In this document: piece by piece, positions 6,816-15,613 of the stretch
How positions within the stretch are numbered: position 1 is the first letter of the stretch
Layout: every line of letters begins with the position of its first letter
Assembly (NCBI GenBank): GCA_018715025.1
Contig: DVMK01000226.1
Coordinates: 1-28,654 of the forward strand
Source: Candidatus Caccousia avistercoris
GTDB lineage: Bacteria; Bacillota; Clostridia; Oscillospirales; Acutalibacteraceae
Direction of reading: 5' to 3'
DNA length: 28,654 bases
The notes under the pieces: model-generated
Told to the model about the DNA's origin: nothing
Database searches by the model: none
What the model saw: the letters and a program-made list of their open reading frames with translations, nothing else
Made by a program: the position numbers and the translations under genes

Positions 6816-8410
6816 ACGCCGCCTTTTCGGTACAGAAGCCGGCCGTTCTTCACGGTGGCCAGCACGGGGATTTCCCGGATACGCTCCGGCGGGCAGTCCA
6901 GCGGATTTCCGCCCAAGAATACCAAATCCGCCCGCTTCCCGGGGGCCAGGCTTCCCAGGGATTCCTCCCGGAAATACTGCCAGGCGGCGTGGATGGTGAC
7001 GGCTTTCAGGGCTTCCAGCGGCGCGATCCGCTCCTGTTCCCCCAAAAGGATCCCATCCCTGGTACGACGGTTTACGGCGCACCAGACGGTTTCCAGCATG
7101 TCGGGGGCGATGACGGGGGAATCCTGGTGGAAGGTGAACCGCACGCCCCGCCGGAGGGCCGTACCTGCCGGGCTGATCCGGCTGGCCCGCACAGGCCCCA
7201 GGTTTTCTATATGCGTGTCCCCCCAGTGGTACACGTGGGCCACAAAGAAGGAGGGAAGGATCCCGCAGGCCTTCATATCCTCCATGTCCTCCGGGCAGAG
7301 AAGCTGAGCGTGAATCATCACCGGGCGCAGCTCCGGCAGGCGGGGGAATTCCCGTTTGACGGCCAGGCAGGCGTCTATGAACTGGCGGCAGGCCGCGTCC
7401 CCGTTGCAGTGGGCCAGGATCTGCCTGCCCTCCCGGGCGGCCCGGCGGACAAAATCCAGTACCTGGCTCTCCTGCAGGGCAGGGTACCCCCGGTAGCCGT
7501 CAGGGGCGTTTTCATAGGGCTCTTTCAGCCAGGCAGTACGCCCCTGGGGGGAACCATCCAGAAAAATTTTGTAGCCGCCCAGCCGGAAGGGGCCTTCTTC
7601 CTCCCCGGCGTACCGGCCCAGCACATCCCAGACGTGTTCCGGATCCCGGGCGTCTGCATAGCCGGTCACATCCAGCTTCAGCAGGCGGTTCTGGATCAGA
7701 TGTTGGTACAACTCTGCCATCTGGCTTGTCATCATCCCCTCCTGCACGGCGGTGATCCCGTAGGAAGCGTACTGATCCTGGGCCCGGGCGAAGGCTGCCA
7801 GCAAATCCTCCATAGTAGGCATGGGTACCTTCTGCAGAAATTCCAGGAAGGCGTTTTCCTCCATGTAGCCGGTGGGCTGGCCGTCCTCTATCTCCAGGAA
7901 GCCTCCCTCGGGGCAGGGGGTGCCGGCGGTGACGCCCAGCAGGGAGAGGGCCATGGTGTTGAACACGCCCAAATGGCCGGATTTATGCTGTACCACCACC
8001 GGGTTGTGGGGGGCCGCCTCGTCCAGCAGGCGGCGGGGAATGTGGCGCTTTTCTTCCAGTTGGTTGTGGTCGTAATCCCGCACCGACACCCACTCCCCCG
8101 GGGCCGGCTTCCGCTGGGCAATATAACGCCGCAGCGCCTCCTGAATTTGGCGGAAGGAACGGGCTTCCCCCACCGAAAGCTGCAGCAGGGCGTTGGCGCA
8201 GGCGGAAAAATGGCTGTGGGCGTCCAGAAAAGCGGGCAGAAGGGCGTTCCCCTTCAAATCCACTTCCTTCGCCCCAGCCGAAGCTTCAGCCCGCACCTGG
8301 GTCAGGCTTCCCACCGCGCGAATCGTCCCTCCCTCCGTCAGAAGGGCCTGGGCGCAGAGGGGCTCCTCCATTGTGAGGATGGGCCCTCCGAAATATAACA
8401 CCTGTTCCAT
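6812..8410 (-). CDS. YtcJ-like metal-dependent amidohydrolase
   Basis: A 532-aa member of the amidohydrolase superfamily (YtcJ / amidohydrolase_3 group), which hydrolyses amide bonds with a metal-activated water; the substrate is not known. The N-terminal strand leads to LLPAFLDAHSHF, with the first metal-binding His pair. Later come the QHKSGHLGVFNT segment, HCNGDAA, MIHAQLL and FHQDSPV, which supply the remaining metal ligands and catalytic Asp, and the C-terminal LGSLAPGKRADLVFL, typical of this superfamily. The start ATG at 8410 has an AAGGAGGT 8 nt upstream. It lies 165 bp after lacZ on the same strand, separated by a perfect hairpin, and directly before the SCP2 gene. No clear promoter of its own was seen, so read-through from lacZ is possible. 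Confidence 0.92.
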   Translation of the reverse strand: MEQVLYFGGPILTMEEPLCAQALLTEGGTIRAVGSLTQVRAEASAGAKEVDLKGNALLPAFLDAHSHFSACANALLQLSVGEARSFRQIQEALRRYIAQRKPAPGEWVSVRDYDHNQLEEKRHIPRRLLDEAAPHNPVVVQHKSGHLGVFNTMALSLLGVTAGTPCPEGGFLEIEDGQPTGYMEENAFLEFLQKVPMPTMEDLLAAFARAQDQYASYGITAVQEGMMTSQMAELYQHLIQNRLLKLDVTGYADARDPEHVWDVLGRYAGEEEGPFRLGGYKIFLDGSPQGRTAWLKEPYENAPDGYRGYPALQESQVLDFVRRAAREGRQILAHCNGDAACRQFIDACLAVKREFPRLPELRPVMIHAQLLCPEDMEDMKACGILPSFFVAHVYHWGDTHIENLGPVRASRISPAGTALRRGVRFTFHQDSPVIAPDMLETVWCAVNRRTRDGILLGEQERIAPLEALKAVTIHAAWQYFREESLGSLAPGKRADLVFLGGNPLDCPPERIREIPVLATVKNGRLLYRKGGV

Positions 8411-8448
8411 GAAATACCTCCTTAGAACCGTACTCGGCAGAAAGACAA

Positions 8449-8481
8449 GCAGGCCCGCGTCCTGGGAAGGGACGCGGGCCT
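8449..8481 (-). terminator. Perfect 13-bp hairpin between lacZ and the amidohydrolase gene
   Basis: CAGGCCCGCGTCC (8449-8461) pairs perfectly with GGACGCGGGCCTG (8469-8481). On the minus strand it is followed by CTTGTCTTTCTG, a broken T-tract, so it may be a partial terminator that lowers expression of the downstream gene. Confidence 0.6.
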
Positions 8482-8575
8482 GCTCTCTGAAAAAAGGCGT
8501 TTTCTCCTGCCGTCCCGGGGGACGGCGGCGGTTTCAGCGCCCGCTTATGGGTAGCATTCCCGGCGGGTGGGAATT

Positions 8576-11500
8576 TTATTTCTCCAGAAGCAGCTCCAGC
8601 GCAAAGTCGAAGCTGGCCTCATCCAGCCGGTACTGGGGCAGAAGCTGAGGCCCGCAGCTGTTGGAGCCTATGCCGGACTGCCGGTAGTCCAGGCAGAGAA
8701 CGGTGGAACCGCAGGGCTCCAATTCAAAATTGTGGGCTTTCTTTGTGAGCTCCTCCTGCGTGTAAGGGGAGGCGTTGAAGCTGAAGCAATGGCCTGCGGC
8801 CTCCAGGCGGCCGTCCTCCCGGCCGGAAAGGGCCAGGTGGGAGCAGCCGTAGTGGCTGCCGTTTTCCTGGGGCTTCAAATAATCCTCATGCATGTCTTCT
8901 ACCTGGGCTTCAAACCGGCCCAGCAGGGAGGCGCGGCGTTTGTCCACATAGCTTTCCATGGGGCCGTAGCCGAAATACTCCGCCTGGCTGAAGGCCTTGG
9001 GCAGGAAGAGCCGCAGGCCGAACCGGGGCAGGTAGGGCATCTCGGTGTTCCGCTCCACATGGGCCTGCAGGGAGATGCGCCCGTCCGCATGCACCGTCCA
9101 TTTGGCGGTAATGTCCGCAATATGCTGGATGAAAATGGCAGAGAGGGCCAGCTTTGCCGTGAGGACGGCGCCCTCCTCCGTAATCTCAGCGCTGGTCTCG
9201 TACACACGAACCGTGGTGCGGTCGTACCCGGCTTCCTCCCATTTGCGGCGGATGTTCCGGTCGTTGTCGGTGGGGGCCCGCCAGATATTCCATTCCATGG
9301 GCCGCTCCAGGAACGGGATCTGCTGGGCGGACAGGCTCTCGAAAACGCCGGTGAGCCGGTTCCACACATAGCGGAACTGCTCGCCCTCCACCGTCACACA
9401 GCGCTCCGTTTCAGAAACCGCCAGCTTCTGGGCCGGGCCCTGGGGCAGGGCTGTCTCCTCCTCCCGCAGGATGAACTGGTCGTAGCCAAGCAGATCTCCG
9501 GCGTCGCGGAAATCGTCCCCCTCCTTCAGGCGGTAGTACAGGTTCAGGCAGCAGGTCCCCTTGGCGGGCGTCTGGCAGGGCAGGGGCAGGGCGCTTTCCC
9601 CGTGGGGGGCGGTTTCCGGCGTTTCCACCCGGCCGGACTGCACCGTTTCCCCGTCCTGGGTCACTTCATAGTCGATGAACAGGTAGTCCTTCAAATCGGT
9701 AAAGTCAAGGCAGTTGCGCAGGGTGAGGGAGCCGTCCTCCTTCCGGAAGGCGCGGGCGGGCCGGGCGACGTTTCTCCACTCCAAAAGGCCGGTGTGGGGG
9801 GTGCGGTCCGGGTACACCAGGCCGTCCATGCAGAAATTGCCGTCGTGGGGGAATTCCCCGAAATCGCCGCCGTAATAGAATTTGTTCTTTCCCTCGTTGG
9901 TGCGGCCCATCCACACTGCATGGTCGCACCACTCCCACACAAAGCCGCCGGCAAACTGGTCGTACCGGTACAGGCGCTGGAAATAATCCTCAATGTCGCC
10001 GGGGCCGTTGCCCATGGCGTGCACAAACTCGCACTGAATGAAGGGCTTTTTCAGCACGCCCTCGGTGCAGTACTGATCCACGGCCTCTACCGACGCGTAC
10101 ATGCGGCTGTACACGTCGATGCAGCTCAGGTCGTTCTGGTACCCCTCCTTCTGGTAAATGCTGCCCTCATAGTGCACCAGGCGGTCCGGGTCGAAGGCCT
10201 TGGCCCAGGCGGCTGCCTTTTCCATGTTGGGGCCGTAGCCGGACTCGTTGCCCAAAGACCACATGAGCACGCAGGCGCAGTTCTTGTCCCGTTCCACGTT
10301 CCGCTGTACACGGTCCAGCACGGCGGCCTCGAAGCGCTTGTCGTGGCACAGCGTGCCGTAAATGCGGTCTTTCAGGGTGTATTTCTCGTAGCCCCATTCG
10401 TTGGGGGGCAGCTCGGAGTAGGTGGTCACGGTGCCGTGCATTTCAATGTCGGACTCGTCGATCACATAGAAGCCGTACTGAGAGTACATCTGGGTGGCCC
10501 AGGGAGCGTTGGGGTAGTGGCTGGTGCGGATGGCGTTGAAATTGTGCCGCTTCATCAGCGCCAGGTCGGCGGCCAGGTTTTCCTCCGTGACCGCGTAGCC
10601 GGCAAAGGGGTCGCTGTCGTGGCGGTTCACGCCCTTCAGCTTGATGTTCACCCCGTTGAAATACAGCACAGAGTCCTTCACCTCAATGCGGCGCACGCCC
10701 ACCTCCTGGCAGATGATTTCCCCCTCCGCAGAGAGCAGAAGCTGGTACTGCCTGGGGTCCTCCGCGTTCCACAGCACGGCGTTTTCCAGCGGGAAGGAGG
10801 CCTTTCCGTCCTTCACCGCCTGCACGGCCAGCTTTTCGCCGTCAGGGCTGTACAGGGTGCAGACCGCCTTGCCGGGCTTGCCCTCCCATTCCAGGGAAAC
10901 GTCAATCCTGGCGGTTCTGTAGTCGTCCTCCACCGGGGTGCGCACGGTGAAGTCGCGCACGTGGCTTTCCGGGCGGGTGAGCACGTACACGTCCCGGAAA
11001 ATGCCGCTCATGCGCAGCTTGTCCTGATCCTCCAGGTAGCTGCCGTCGCACCATTTCATCACCAGCACGGCCAGCAGGTTTTCCCCGGCCTGCACAAAGG
11101 GGGAAACGTCGAATTCGCTGGTGGAGTGAGAAACCTGGCTGTAGCCCACAAACCGGCCGTTGACCCACACGTAGAAGCAGGAATCCACGCCCTCGAAATT
11201 CAAATAATTTTTCTGGGCGGCCTCCTCCTCGGTGAGGGAGAAGTACGTGCGGTAAGCGCCGCAGGGGTTTTCCTCCGGCACGTAGGGCGGGTCGAAGGGG
11301 AAGGGGTAGCGCACGTTGGTGTATTGATGGCGGTCGTACCCCAGAATCTGCCAGCAGCTGGGCACCGGGATCTCATCGAAGGAGGAAGCGTCGAAGTCCG
11401 GGGTCATAAAATCCTCCGGCACCTCAAAGCGGTTGGGGTAGTATTGGAAGTCCCAATCCCCGCTGAGCAGGATGAGGCGGTCTGACAGAAGGCGGTCGCC

Positions 11501-11605
11501 CAGGCGGGCGGCGTCCTCCTGGCGGAAGGGGATGTAGTAGGCGCGGTTCGGCATGGTCCCCACATGGAGGACAGAGGGATCCTCATAATAGCGAGGAAGA
11601 TTCAT
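8576..11605 (-). CDS. lacZ: Beta-galactosidase, glycoside hydrolase family 2
   Basis: A 1009-aa LacZ-type enzyme that cleaves terminal beta-galactosides such as lactose. It has the full GH2 layout: an N-terminal sugar-binding jelly roll (PVPSCWQILGYDRHQYTN, RMSGIFRDVYVL), an immunoglobulin-like domain, a TIM barrel (KGVNRHDSDPFAGYAV), and a C-terminal Bgal_small domain. Acid/base Glu454 lies in SLGNESGYG and nucleophile Glu526 in QCEFVHAMGN, close to E. coli Glu461 and Glu537. No signal peptide, so it is cytosolic and needs sugar import, but no transporter or permease gene is nearby. The frame continues upstream by 13 codons; I chose ATG at 11605 because TAGGAGGT lies 8 nt before it. A promoter with a palindromic operator candidate lies upstream. 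Confidence 0.96.
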   Translation of the reverse strand: MNLPRYYEDPSVLHVGTMPNRAYYIPFRQEDAARLGDRLLSDRLILLSGDWDFQYYPNRFEVPEDFMTPDFDASSFDEIPVPSCWQILGYDRHQYTNVRYPFPFDPPYVPEENPCGAYRTYFSLTEEEAAQKNYLNFEGVDSCFYVWVNGRFVGYSQVSHSTSEFDVSPFVQAGENLLAVLVMKWCDGSYLEDQDKLRMSGIFRDVYVLTRPESHVRDFTVRTPVEDDYRTARIDVSLEWEGKPGKAVCTLYSPDGEKLAVQAVKDGKASFPLENAVLWNAEDPRQYQLLLSAEGEIICQEVGVRRIEVKDSVLYFNGVNIKLKGVNRHDSDPFAGYAVTEENLAADLALMKRHNFNAIRTSHYPNAPWATQMYSQYGFYVIDESDIEMHGTVTTYSELPPNEWGYEKYTLKDRIYGTLCHDKRFEAAVLDRVQRNVERDKNCACVLMWSLGNESGYGPNMEKAAAWAKAFDPDRLVHYEGSIYQKEGYQNDLSCIDVYSRMYASVEAVDQYCTEGVLKKPFIQCEFVHAMGNGPGDIEDYFQRLYRYDQFAGGFVWEWCDHAVWMGRTNEGKNKFYYGGDFGEFPHDGNFCMDGLVYPDRTPHTGLLEWRNVARPARAFRKEDGSLTLRNCLDFTDLKDYLFIDYEVTQDGETVQSGRVETPETAPHGESALPLPCQTPAKGTCCLNLYYRLKEGDDFRDAGDLLGYDQFILREEETALPQGPAQKLAVSETERCVTVEGEQFRYVWNRLTGVFESLSAQQIPFLERPMEWNIWRAPTDNDRNIRRKWEEAGYDRTTVRVYETSAEITEEGAVLTAKLALSAIFIQHIADITAKWTVHADGRISLQAHVERNTEMPYLPRFGLRLFLPKAFSQAEYFGYGPMESYVDKRRASLLGRFEAQVEDMHEDYLKPQENGSHYGCSHLALSGREDGRLEAAGHCFSFNASPYTQEELTKKAHNFELEPCGSTVLCLDYRQSGIGSNSCGPQLLPQYRLDEASFDFALELLLEK

Positions 11606-11662
11606 ACAGCGGTACCTCCTAATCATAATTTTTACTATTTTCATGAGATTCTATGGGGCGTT

Positions 11663-11686
11663 GATTTTAAAATCTATTATAATCAT
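11663..11686 (-). promoter_or_regulatory. lacZ -10 region and palindromic operator candidate
   Basis: On the minus strand a perfect TATAAT (11681-11676) is followed immediately downstream by the perfect 12-bp palindrome GATTTTAAAATC (11674-11663), about where transcription would begin. No good -35 box is visible. The position would suit a repressor site; no regulator gene is in the neighbourhood. Confidence 0.5.
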
Positions 11687-11886
11687 ACAATGATCAAAGA
11701 GAGAAAGCAATGGCATTTCGTGCCTTCTTGCGGCGGGGCGCTTTCCCTTCTCTCTGGGGAAACGCGCTGGTACAGGCGCGCCTGCTGCAAAACAAGGCCC
11801 GCTTCCCCGCCCTGAAAAGATTGGAAAAAGGGAACTTGCAGGCCGAAAGCGGCTGGAATTTCTGCGCCAGGCACGGCAGGGTGGTT

Positions 11887-11915
11887 TTGACCTGCCCCCC
11901 CGAGTGTGCTATAAT
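11887..11915 (+). promoter_or_regulatory. glgB promoter (extended -10)
   Basis: TTGACC (11887-11892), a 17-bp spacer, and TATAAT (11910-11915) preceded by TGC: the best complete promoter in the window. Confidence 0.82.
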
Positions 11916-12030
11916 AAGCGAAAACGGGCGGAAAGCAGCGGGAGAAAAACGCTTTGCCTGTCTGCCCTTGCCGGTTGGCGGCAGGCCGCCCTGGAAAGCC
12001 GGGACGGAAGGGGAAAGGAGGAATTTTCGG

Positions 12031-13908
12031 ATGCAGTTGGATGAGTTTTTCCGGGGAGAAAGCTTTGACGCCCACCGTTTTTTTGGGGCGCATCCCGGTG
12101 AGGAGGAGGGGGCTGCGGGCTTTTTCTTTCGTGTGTTCGCCCCAGGGGCGGAGCTGGTGGAGGTCATCGGCGACTGGAACGGCTGGCAGGGCCAGCCGAT
12201 GGAGCGGGATTCCGGCGGGGTGTGGAGCTGCTTCGCCCCGGGGGCGGAGCCCGGCCAGCTGTACAAATTCCGCGTTTCACAGAAGGACGGAAGGGTGCTG
12301 GACAAAGCGGATCCCTACGCCTTTTCCGCAGAGCTGCGCCCCAGGACGGCCTCACGGCTGACCGGGGGGGCGGCGTTCCGCTTTTCCGACGGGGAGTGGA
12401 TGCACCGGCGGGAACTGAACTATAACCGGCCCATGAGTATTTACGAACTGCACCTGGGCTCCTGGAAAAGGAAGCCGGACGGCGGCTGGTACCGCTACGA
12501 GGAGCTGGCGGAGCTTCTGCCCCCTTACCTGGCAGAGCACGGGTTTACCCATGTGGAGCTTCTGCCGGTGATGGAGCATCCTCTGGACGCTTCCTGGGGC
12601 TACCAGGTGAGCGGATATTTCTGCGCCACCTCCCGCTATGGGCAGCCGGAGGGGCTGAAACAGCTGGTAAACGCCCTGCACCTGGCGGGGATTGGCGTGA
12701 TTTTCGATTTTGTCCCCGCTCATTTTGCGGTAAACGACTACGCCCTGGCCTGCTACGACGGCACCCGCCTGTACGAATACCCGGACGGCGACGTGACCTA
12801 CAGCGAGTGGGGCTCCTGCAGCTTCAACTTTTACCGGGGCGAGGTGCGCAGCTTCCTGCAGTCGGCGGCGGCTTACTGGCTGGGAGAGTTCCACGGGGAC
12901 GGCCTGCGGGTGGACGCGGTGCCCAACATGCTGTACTGGCAGGGCCGCCCGGAGCGGGGCGTGAACAGCGGCGCGGTGGATTTTCTGAAGGGGATGAACG
13001 GCGGGCTGAAAAAGCTGTTCGGCCAGGTGCTGCTCATTGCGGAGGATTCCAGCAATTTTCCCAAGGTGACGGCCCCGGTGAAATACGGCGGCCTGGGCTT
13101 CGACTATAAATGGGATATGGGATGGATGCACGACACCCTGGAATTTCTGGCGCTGCCCTTTGCCAGGAGGGGGGAGCAGTACCACCGCCTTACTTTTTCT
13201 ATGGATTATTTTTACAACGAGCTGTACCTGCTTCCCTTCTCCCACGACGAGGTTGTGCATGGGAAAAAGACCATTTTAGACAAGCTTTACGGCTCTTACG
13301 AAGAGAAGTTCGCCCAGTGCCGGGCGCTATACGCCTACATGTTCACCCACCCGGGGAAAAAACTGAATTTTATGGGGAACGAGCTGGCCCACTTCCGGGA
13401 ATGGGATGAAAACAGGGAATTGGACTGGAACCTGCTGCAGTACCCGGCCCACGACAGCTTCCACCGGTATTTCGCGGCGCTGGGCCGGCTGTACGCCGCT
13501 TCCCCCGCGCTGTACGAAGGGGAGTACGACAGCGCTTGCTTTGCGAGGCTTCCCGTTTCCCCGGAAGGGGAAAACGAAGGCGTTTATGCCTACCGCCGTT
13601 CTGCCGGCGGCCAAACGGTGGACGTGGTGGTAAACTTCAGCCCGCATCCTCTGGAGGGCGCCCTGCTGGGCTGCGGGGAGCAGGTGCTTCTGCGGGAATT
13701 GCTGAACAGCGACGAGAAGCGCTGGGGCGGCGGCGGGGTTGGGAATCCGGCCCCGCTGGCGGCTTTTCCCATTCCCTGCGGGGGAGAGCCCGCCTCTGTG
13801 CGGGTGCGGCTGGCCCCCTTCTCTGCCGCCGTGTTCCGGGAAGAGCCGGCCCCGGCCTCCGGCGGGCAGTGCTGGGTAATGCCCGGCGCCAAGTACACCA
13901 CGCTGTGA
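12031..13908 (+). CDS. glgB: 1,4-alpha-glucan branching enzyme GlgB
   Basis: A 625-aa GH13 branching enzyme that cuts alpha-1,4 glucan chains and rejoins them as alpha-1,6 branches in glycogen. A CBM48 domain covers residues ~15-110 (FFFRVFAPGAELVEVIGDWN). The barrel carries MEHPLDASWGYQVSGYF, DFVPAHFAVND, nucleophile Asp295 (DGLRVDAV), acid/base Glu338 (IAEDSSNFP) and Asp406 (FSHDEVVHGK). A C-terminal all-beta domain follows. Start ATG 12031 has AAAGGAGG 9 nt upstream; the longer upstream frame lacks both a ribosome site and family similarity and contains the promoter. The usual PGHF is here PAHF. No other glg genes flank it, so the gene stands alone, with manA next. The last ~15 residues beyond the all-beta domain look like a non-conserved tail. 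Confidence 0.95.
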   Translation: MQLDEFFRGESFDAHRFFGAHPGEEEGAAGFFFRVFAPGAELVEVIGDWNGWQGQPMERDSGGVWSCFAPGAEPGQLYKFRVSQKDGRVLDKADPYAFSAELRPRTASRLTGGAAFRFSDGEWMHRRELNYNRPMSIYELHLGSWKRKPDGGWYRYEELAELLPPYLAEHGFTHVELLPVMEHPLDASWGYQVSGYFCATSRYGQPEGLKQLVNALHLAGIGVIFDFVPAHFAVNDYALACYDGTRLYEYPDGDVTYSEWGSCSFNFYRGEVRSFLQSAAAYWLGEFHGDGLRVDAVPNMLYWQGRPERGVNSGAVDFLKGMNGGLKKLFGQVLLIAEDSSNFPKVTAPVKYGGLGFDYKWDMGWMHDTLEFLALPFARRGEQYHRLTFSMDYFYNELYLLPFSHDEVVHGKKTILDKLYGSYEEKFAQCRALYAYMFTHPGKKLNFMGNELAHFREWDENRELDWNLLQYPAHDSFHRYFAALGRLYAASPALYEGEYDSACFARLPVSPEGENEGVYAYRRSAGGQTVDVVVNFSPHPLEGALLGCGEQVLLRELLNSDEKRWGGGGVGNPAPLAAFPIPCGGEPASVRVRLAPFSAAVFREEPAPASGGQCWVMPGAKYTTL

Positions 13909-13950
13909 CAGGCAGGAAATTGGAAAATTTGTAGATATTGAAAAAACAAA

Positions 13951-13966
13951 TAAATAATAGTTATTT
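13951..13966 (+). promoter_or_regulatory. AT-rich dyad in the glgB-manA gap
   Basis: An 80-bp gap that is much more AT-rich than its surroundings. It contains AAATAA (13952-13957) / TTATTT (13961-13966) around TAG. A weak promoter (TTTGTA, 17 bp, TAAATA) could also be read here, so manA may have its own start as well as read-through from glgB. No terminator follows glgB. Confidence 0.35.
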
Positions 13967-13988
13967 AAATCAAGGAGGATGTTTCTGA

Positions 13989-14951
13989 ATGGAGCCATGC
14001 AAGCTGACGGCCCCTCTGAAGGATTACCTTTGGGGCGGAACCCGTTTGAAAACGGAGTACGGAAAAAAGACAGACCTGGAAAAGGTGGCGGAAAGCTGGG
14101 AGCTTTCCTGCCACAAGGACGGCCCCAGCGTCATAGACGGCGGGGAATACAACAGCCTCACGCTGGAAGAGTATTTCCAAAAGGCCGGCCGGGAGGTGCT
14201 GGGGGAAAACTGCCGGAAATTTGAGGAGTTTCCCCTGCTCATCAAGCTGATTGACGCGGCGCAGAACCTTTCCGTGCAGGTACACCCCAGCAACGAGTAT
14301 GCCCTGCGGGTGGAAGGGGAGTACGGCAAGACGGAAATGTGGTATGTGGTGGACGCCAAGGAGGGCGCTTCCCTGATTTACGGCTTCACCAGCGAGATTT
14401 CCAAGGAGGAATTCGCCCGGCGGATTCAGGAAAACACCCTGCTGGAGGTGTGCAATTCCGTACCCGTGAAGAAGGGGGATGTGTTCTTCATTGAAGCAGG
14501 CACCCTTCACGCCATCGGCGCGGGGATCCTGATTGCGGAGATCCAGCAGAATTCCAATTCCACCTACCGGGTGTACGACTACGGCCGCCTGGGCGCCGAC
14601 GGCAAGCCGCGGCAGCTGCACATTGAAAAGGCGCTGGACGTGACCCGCCTGGCCCCGCCCAGCCGGCAGCCCGGCCCGGAGGGCCAGCCCCAGCGCTTCC
14701 CCGGCGGGACGGAAACGCTTCTGGGCTCCTGCGAATACTTTACCGCCTCCCTGCTGGAAACGGACGGGGCTGCGGAGATCGCCGTGGGCCGGGATTCCTT
14801 CCATTCCCTGCTCATCCTCTCCGGCGAGGGGACGCTTTCCTGGCCGGGGGGCAGCTGCCCGGTGAAAAAGGGCGACAGCTTCTTCCTGCCGGCCGGGCTT
14901 GGCGGCTGCGCCCTTTCCGGTAAGCTGGAGGCCATCCACAGCCGGGTGTAA
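13989..14951 (+). CDS. manA: Class I mannose-6-phosphate isomerase
   Basis: A 320-aa zinc enzyme that interconverts mannose 6-phosphate and fructose 6-phosphate, linking mannose use or GDP-mannose supply to glycolysis. It is the short Firmicute form. Zinc ligands are visible: Gln97 and His99 in SVQVHPSNEY, Glu116 in KTEMWYV and His174 in AGTLHAIGAG. YRVYDYGR, typical of the short ManA proteins, is also present. The C-terminal ~90 residues form a second cupin. Start ATG 13989 has AAGGAGG 10 nt upstream. The HD-domain gene follows after 11 bp, so the two form an operon. Confidence 0.95.
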   Translation: MEPCKLTAPLKDYLWGGTRLKTEYGKKTDLEKVAESWELSCHKDGPSVIDGGEYNSLTLEEYFQKAGREVLGENCRKFEEFPLLIKLIDAAQNLSVQVHPSNEYALRVEGEYGKTEMWYVVDAKEGASLIYGFTSEISKEEFARRIQENTLLEVCNSVPVKKGDVFFIEAGTLHAIGAGILIAEIQQNSNSTYRVYDYGRLGADGKPRQLHIEKALDVTRLAPPSRQPGPEGQPQRFPGGTETLLGSCEYFTASLLETDGAAEIAVGRDSFHSLLILSGEGTLSWPGGSCPVKKGDSFFLPAGLGGCALSGKLEAIHSRV

Positions 14952-14962
14952 GGGGGAAAAGT

Positions 14963-15550
14963 ATGGGATTCCAGGAAGAATTTATAGAAATTTATCAGGG
15001 CAAAATCAGCCGGGAGGGCAGCGTCCCCCTGCTGGAATGGCTGCGGCGGACAGACTTCTTCACCGCCCCCGCCAGCAGCAAGTTTCACTGCGCCTGCCCC
15101 GGGGGGCTGGTACAGCACAGCGTCAGCGTGTACCGCGCCATGATGGAAAAATACTTTGACCCGGAGAAGGACAACGAGGAAAGCTTTGCCATCTGCGCCC
15201 TTCTGCACGACGTGTGCAAGGCCCAGTTTTACAAGGAGGGCTTCCGCAATGTGAAAAACGAGGAAACCGGGGCCTGGGAAAAGCGCAGCTTCTACATGGT
15301 TGAGGACAGCTTCCCCTATGGCCACGGGGAAAAATCGGTGTTCCTCATCGAGCGGTTTTTGCGGCTGAAAACCAGCGAAGCCATGGCCATCCGCTGGCAC
15401 ATGGGCGGGTTTGACGACGCGGCCCGGGGCGGCAGCTTCGCCGTCAGCCAGGCCTTCGAGCGGTACCCTCTGGCGGTCAAGCTCCACCTGGCAGACCTGG
15501 AAAGCACCTACCTGCGGGAACAGGGAACCTCCGCCGTGCGGAAAAAATAA
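14963..15550 (+). CDS. HD-domain phosphohydrolase family protein
   Basis: A 195-aa cytosolic protein with an HD metal-dependent phosphohydrolase domain. His52 (GGLVQHSVSVY), His82-Asp83 (ALLHDVCKAQF), His121 (YGHGEKSVFL), His146 (AIRWHMGGFD) and Asp178 (HLADLEST) give the full set of ligands expected for a one- or two-metal HD site. The pattern resembles small HD hydrolases annotated as hydrolases in Clostridia; the substrate, perhaps a nucleotide or sugar phosphate, is unknown. It is translated from AAGGGGG upstream of ATG 14963 and is cotranscribed with manA. Confidence 0.88.
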   Translation: MGFQEEFIEIYQGKISREGSVPLLEWLRRTDFFTAPASSKFHCACPGGLVQHSVSVYRAMMEKYFDPEKDNEESFAICALLHDVCKAQFYKEGFRNVKNEETGAWEKRSFYMVEDSFPYGHGEKSVFLIERFLRLKTSEAMAIRWHMGGFDDAARGGSFAVSQAFERYPLAVKLHLADLESTYLREQGTSAVRKK

Positions 15551-15564
15551 AGATACAGAAAAAA

Positions 15565-15598
15565 GCGCCCCGGCGGGAGAAATCTCCCTGCCGGGGCG
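15565..15598. terminator. Terminator between the HD gene and the NimA-like gene
   Basis: CGCCCCGGCGGGAG and CTCCCTGCCGGGGCG form a long stem with one bulge. On the minus strand it is followed by CTTTTTTCTG, so it ends the NimA-like transcript. On the plus strand only TTG follows. Confidence 0.82.
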
Positions 15599-15613
15599 TT
15601 GTCCGCCCTGCGT

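Larger units (their letters stand above)
11606..12030. other. Divergent control region between lacZ and glgB
   Basis: 425 bp between divergent genes. Next to lacZ is its AT-rich promoter and palindrome (11663-11686). The stretch 11700-11886 holds no gene I can support: the glgB frame is open through it from an ATG at 11710, but it has no good ribosome binding site and the true glgB start lies downstream. From 11887 comes the glgB promoter and a ~110-nt leader with the hairpin GGCGG-CAGG-CCGCC (11977-11990). Confidence 0.6.

Noticed and set aside
8567..11485. 972-codon plus-strand frame opposite lacZ
   Set aside because: It is a shadow with Val/His/Gly-rich composition typical of the antisense of GC-rich genes. 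LacZ catalytic motifs are on the minus strand.
11710..12030. Longer N-terminus for GlgB
   Set aside because: The frame is open, but the family domain begins after 12031, a strong ribosome site precedes ATG 12031, and a complete promoter lies inside the extension.
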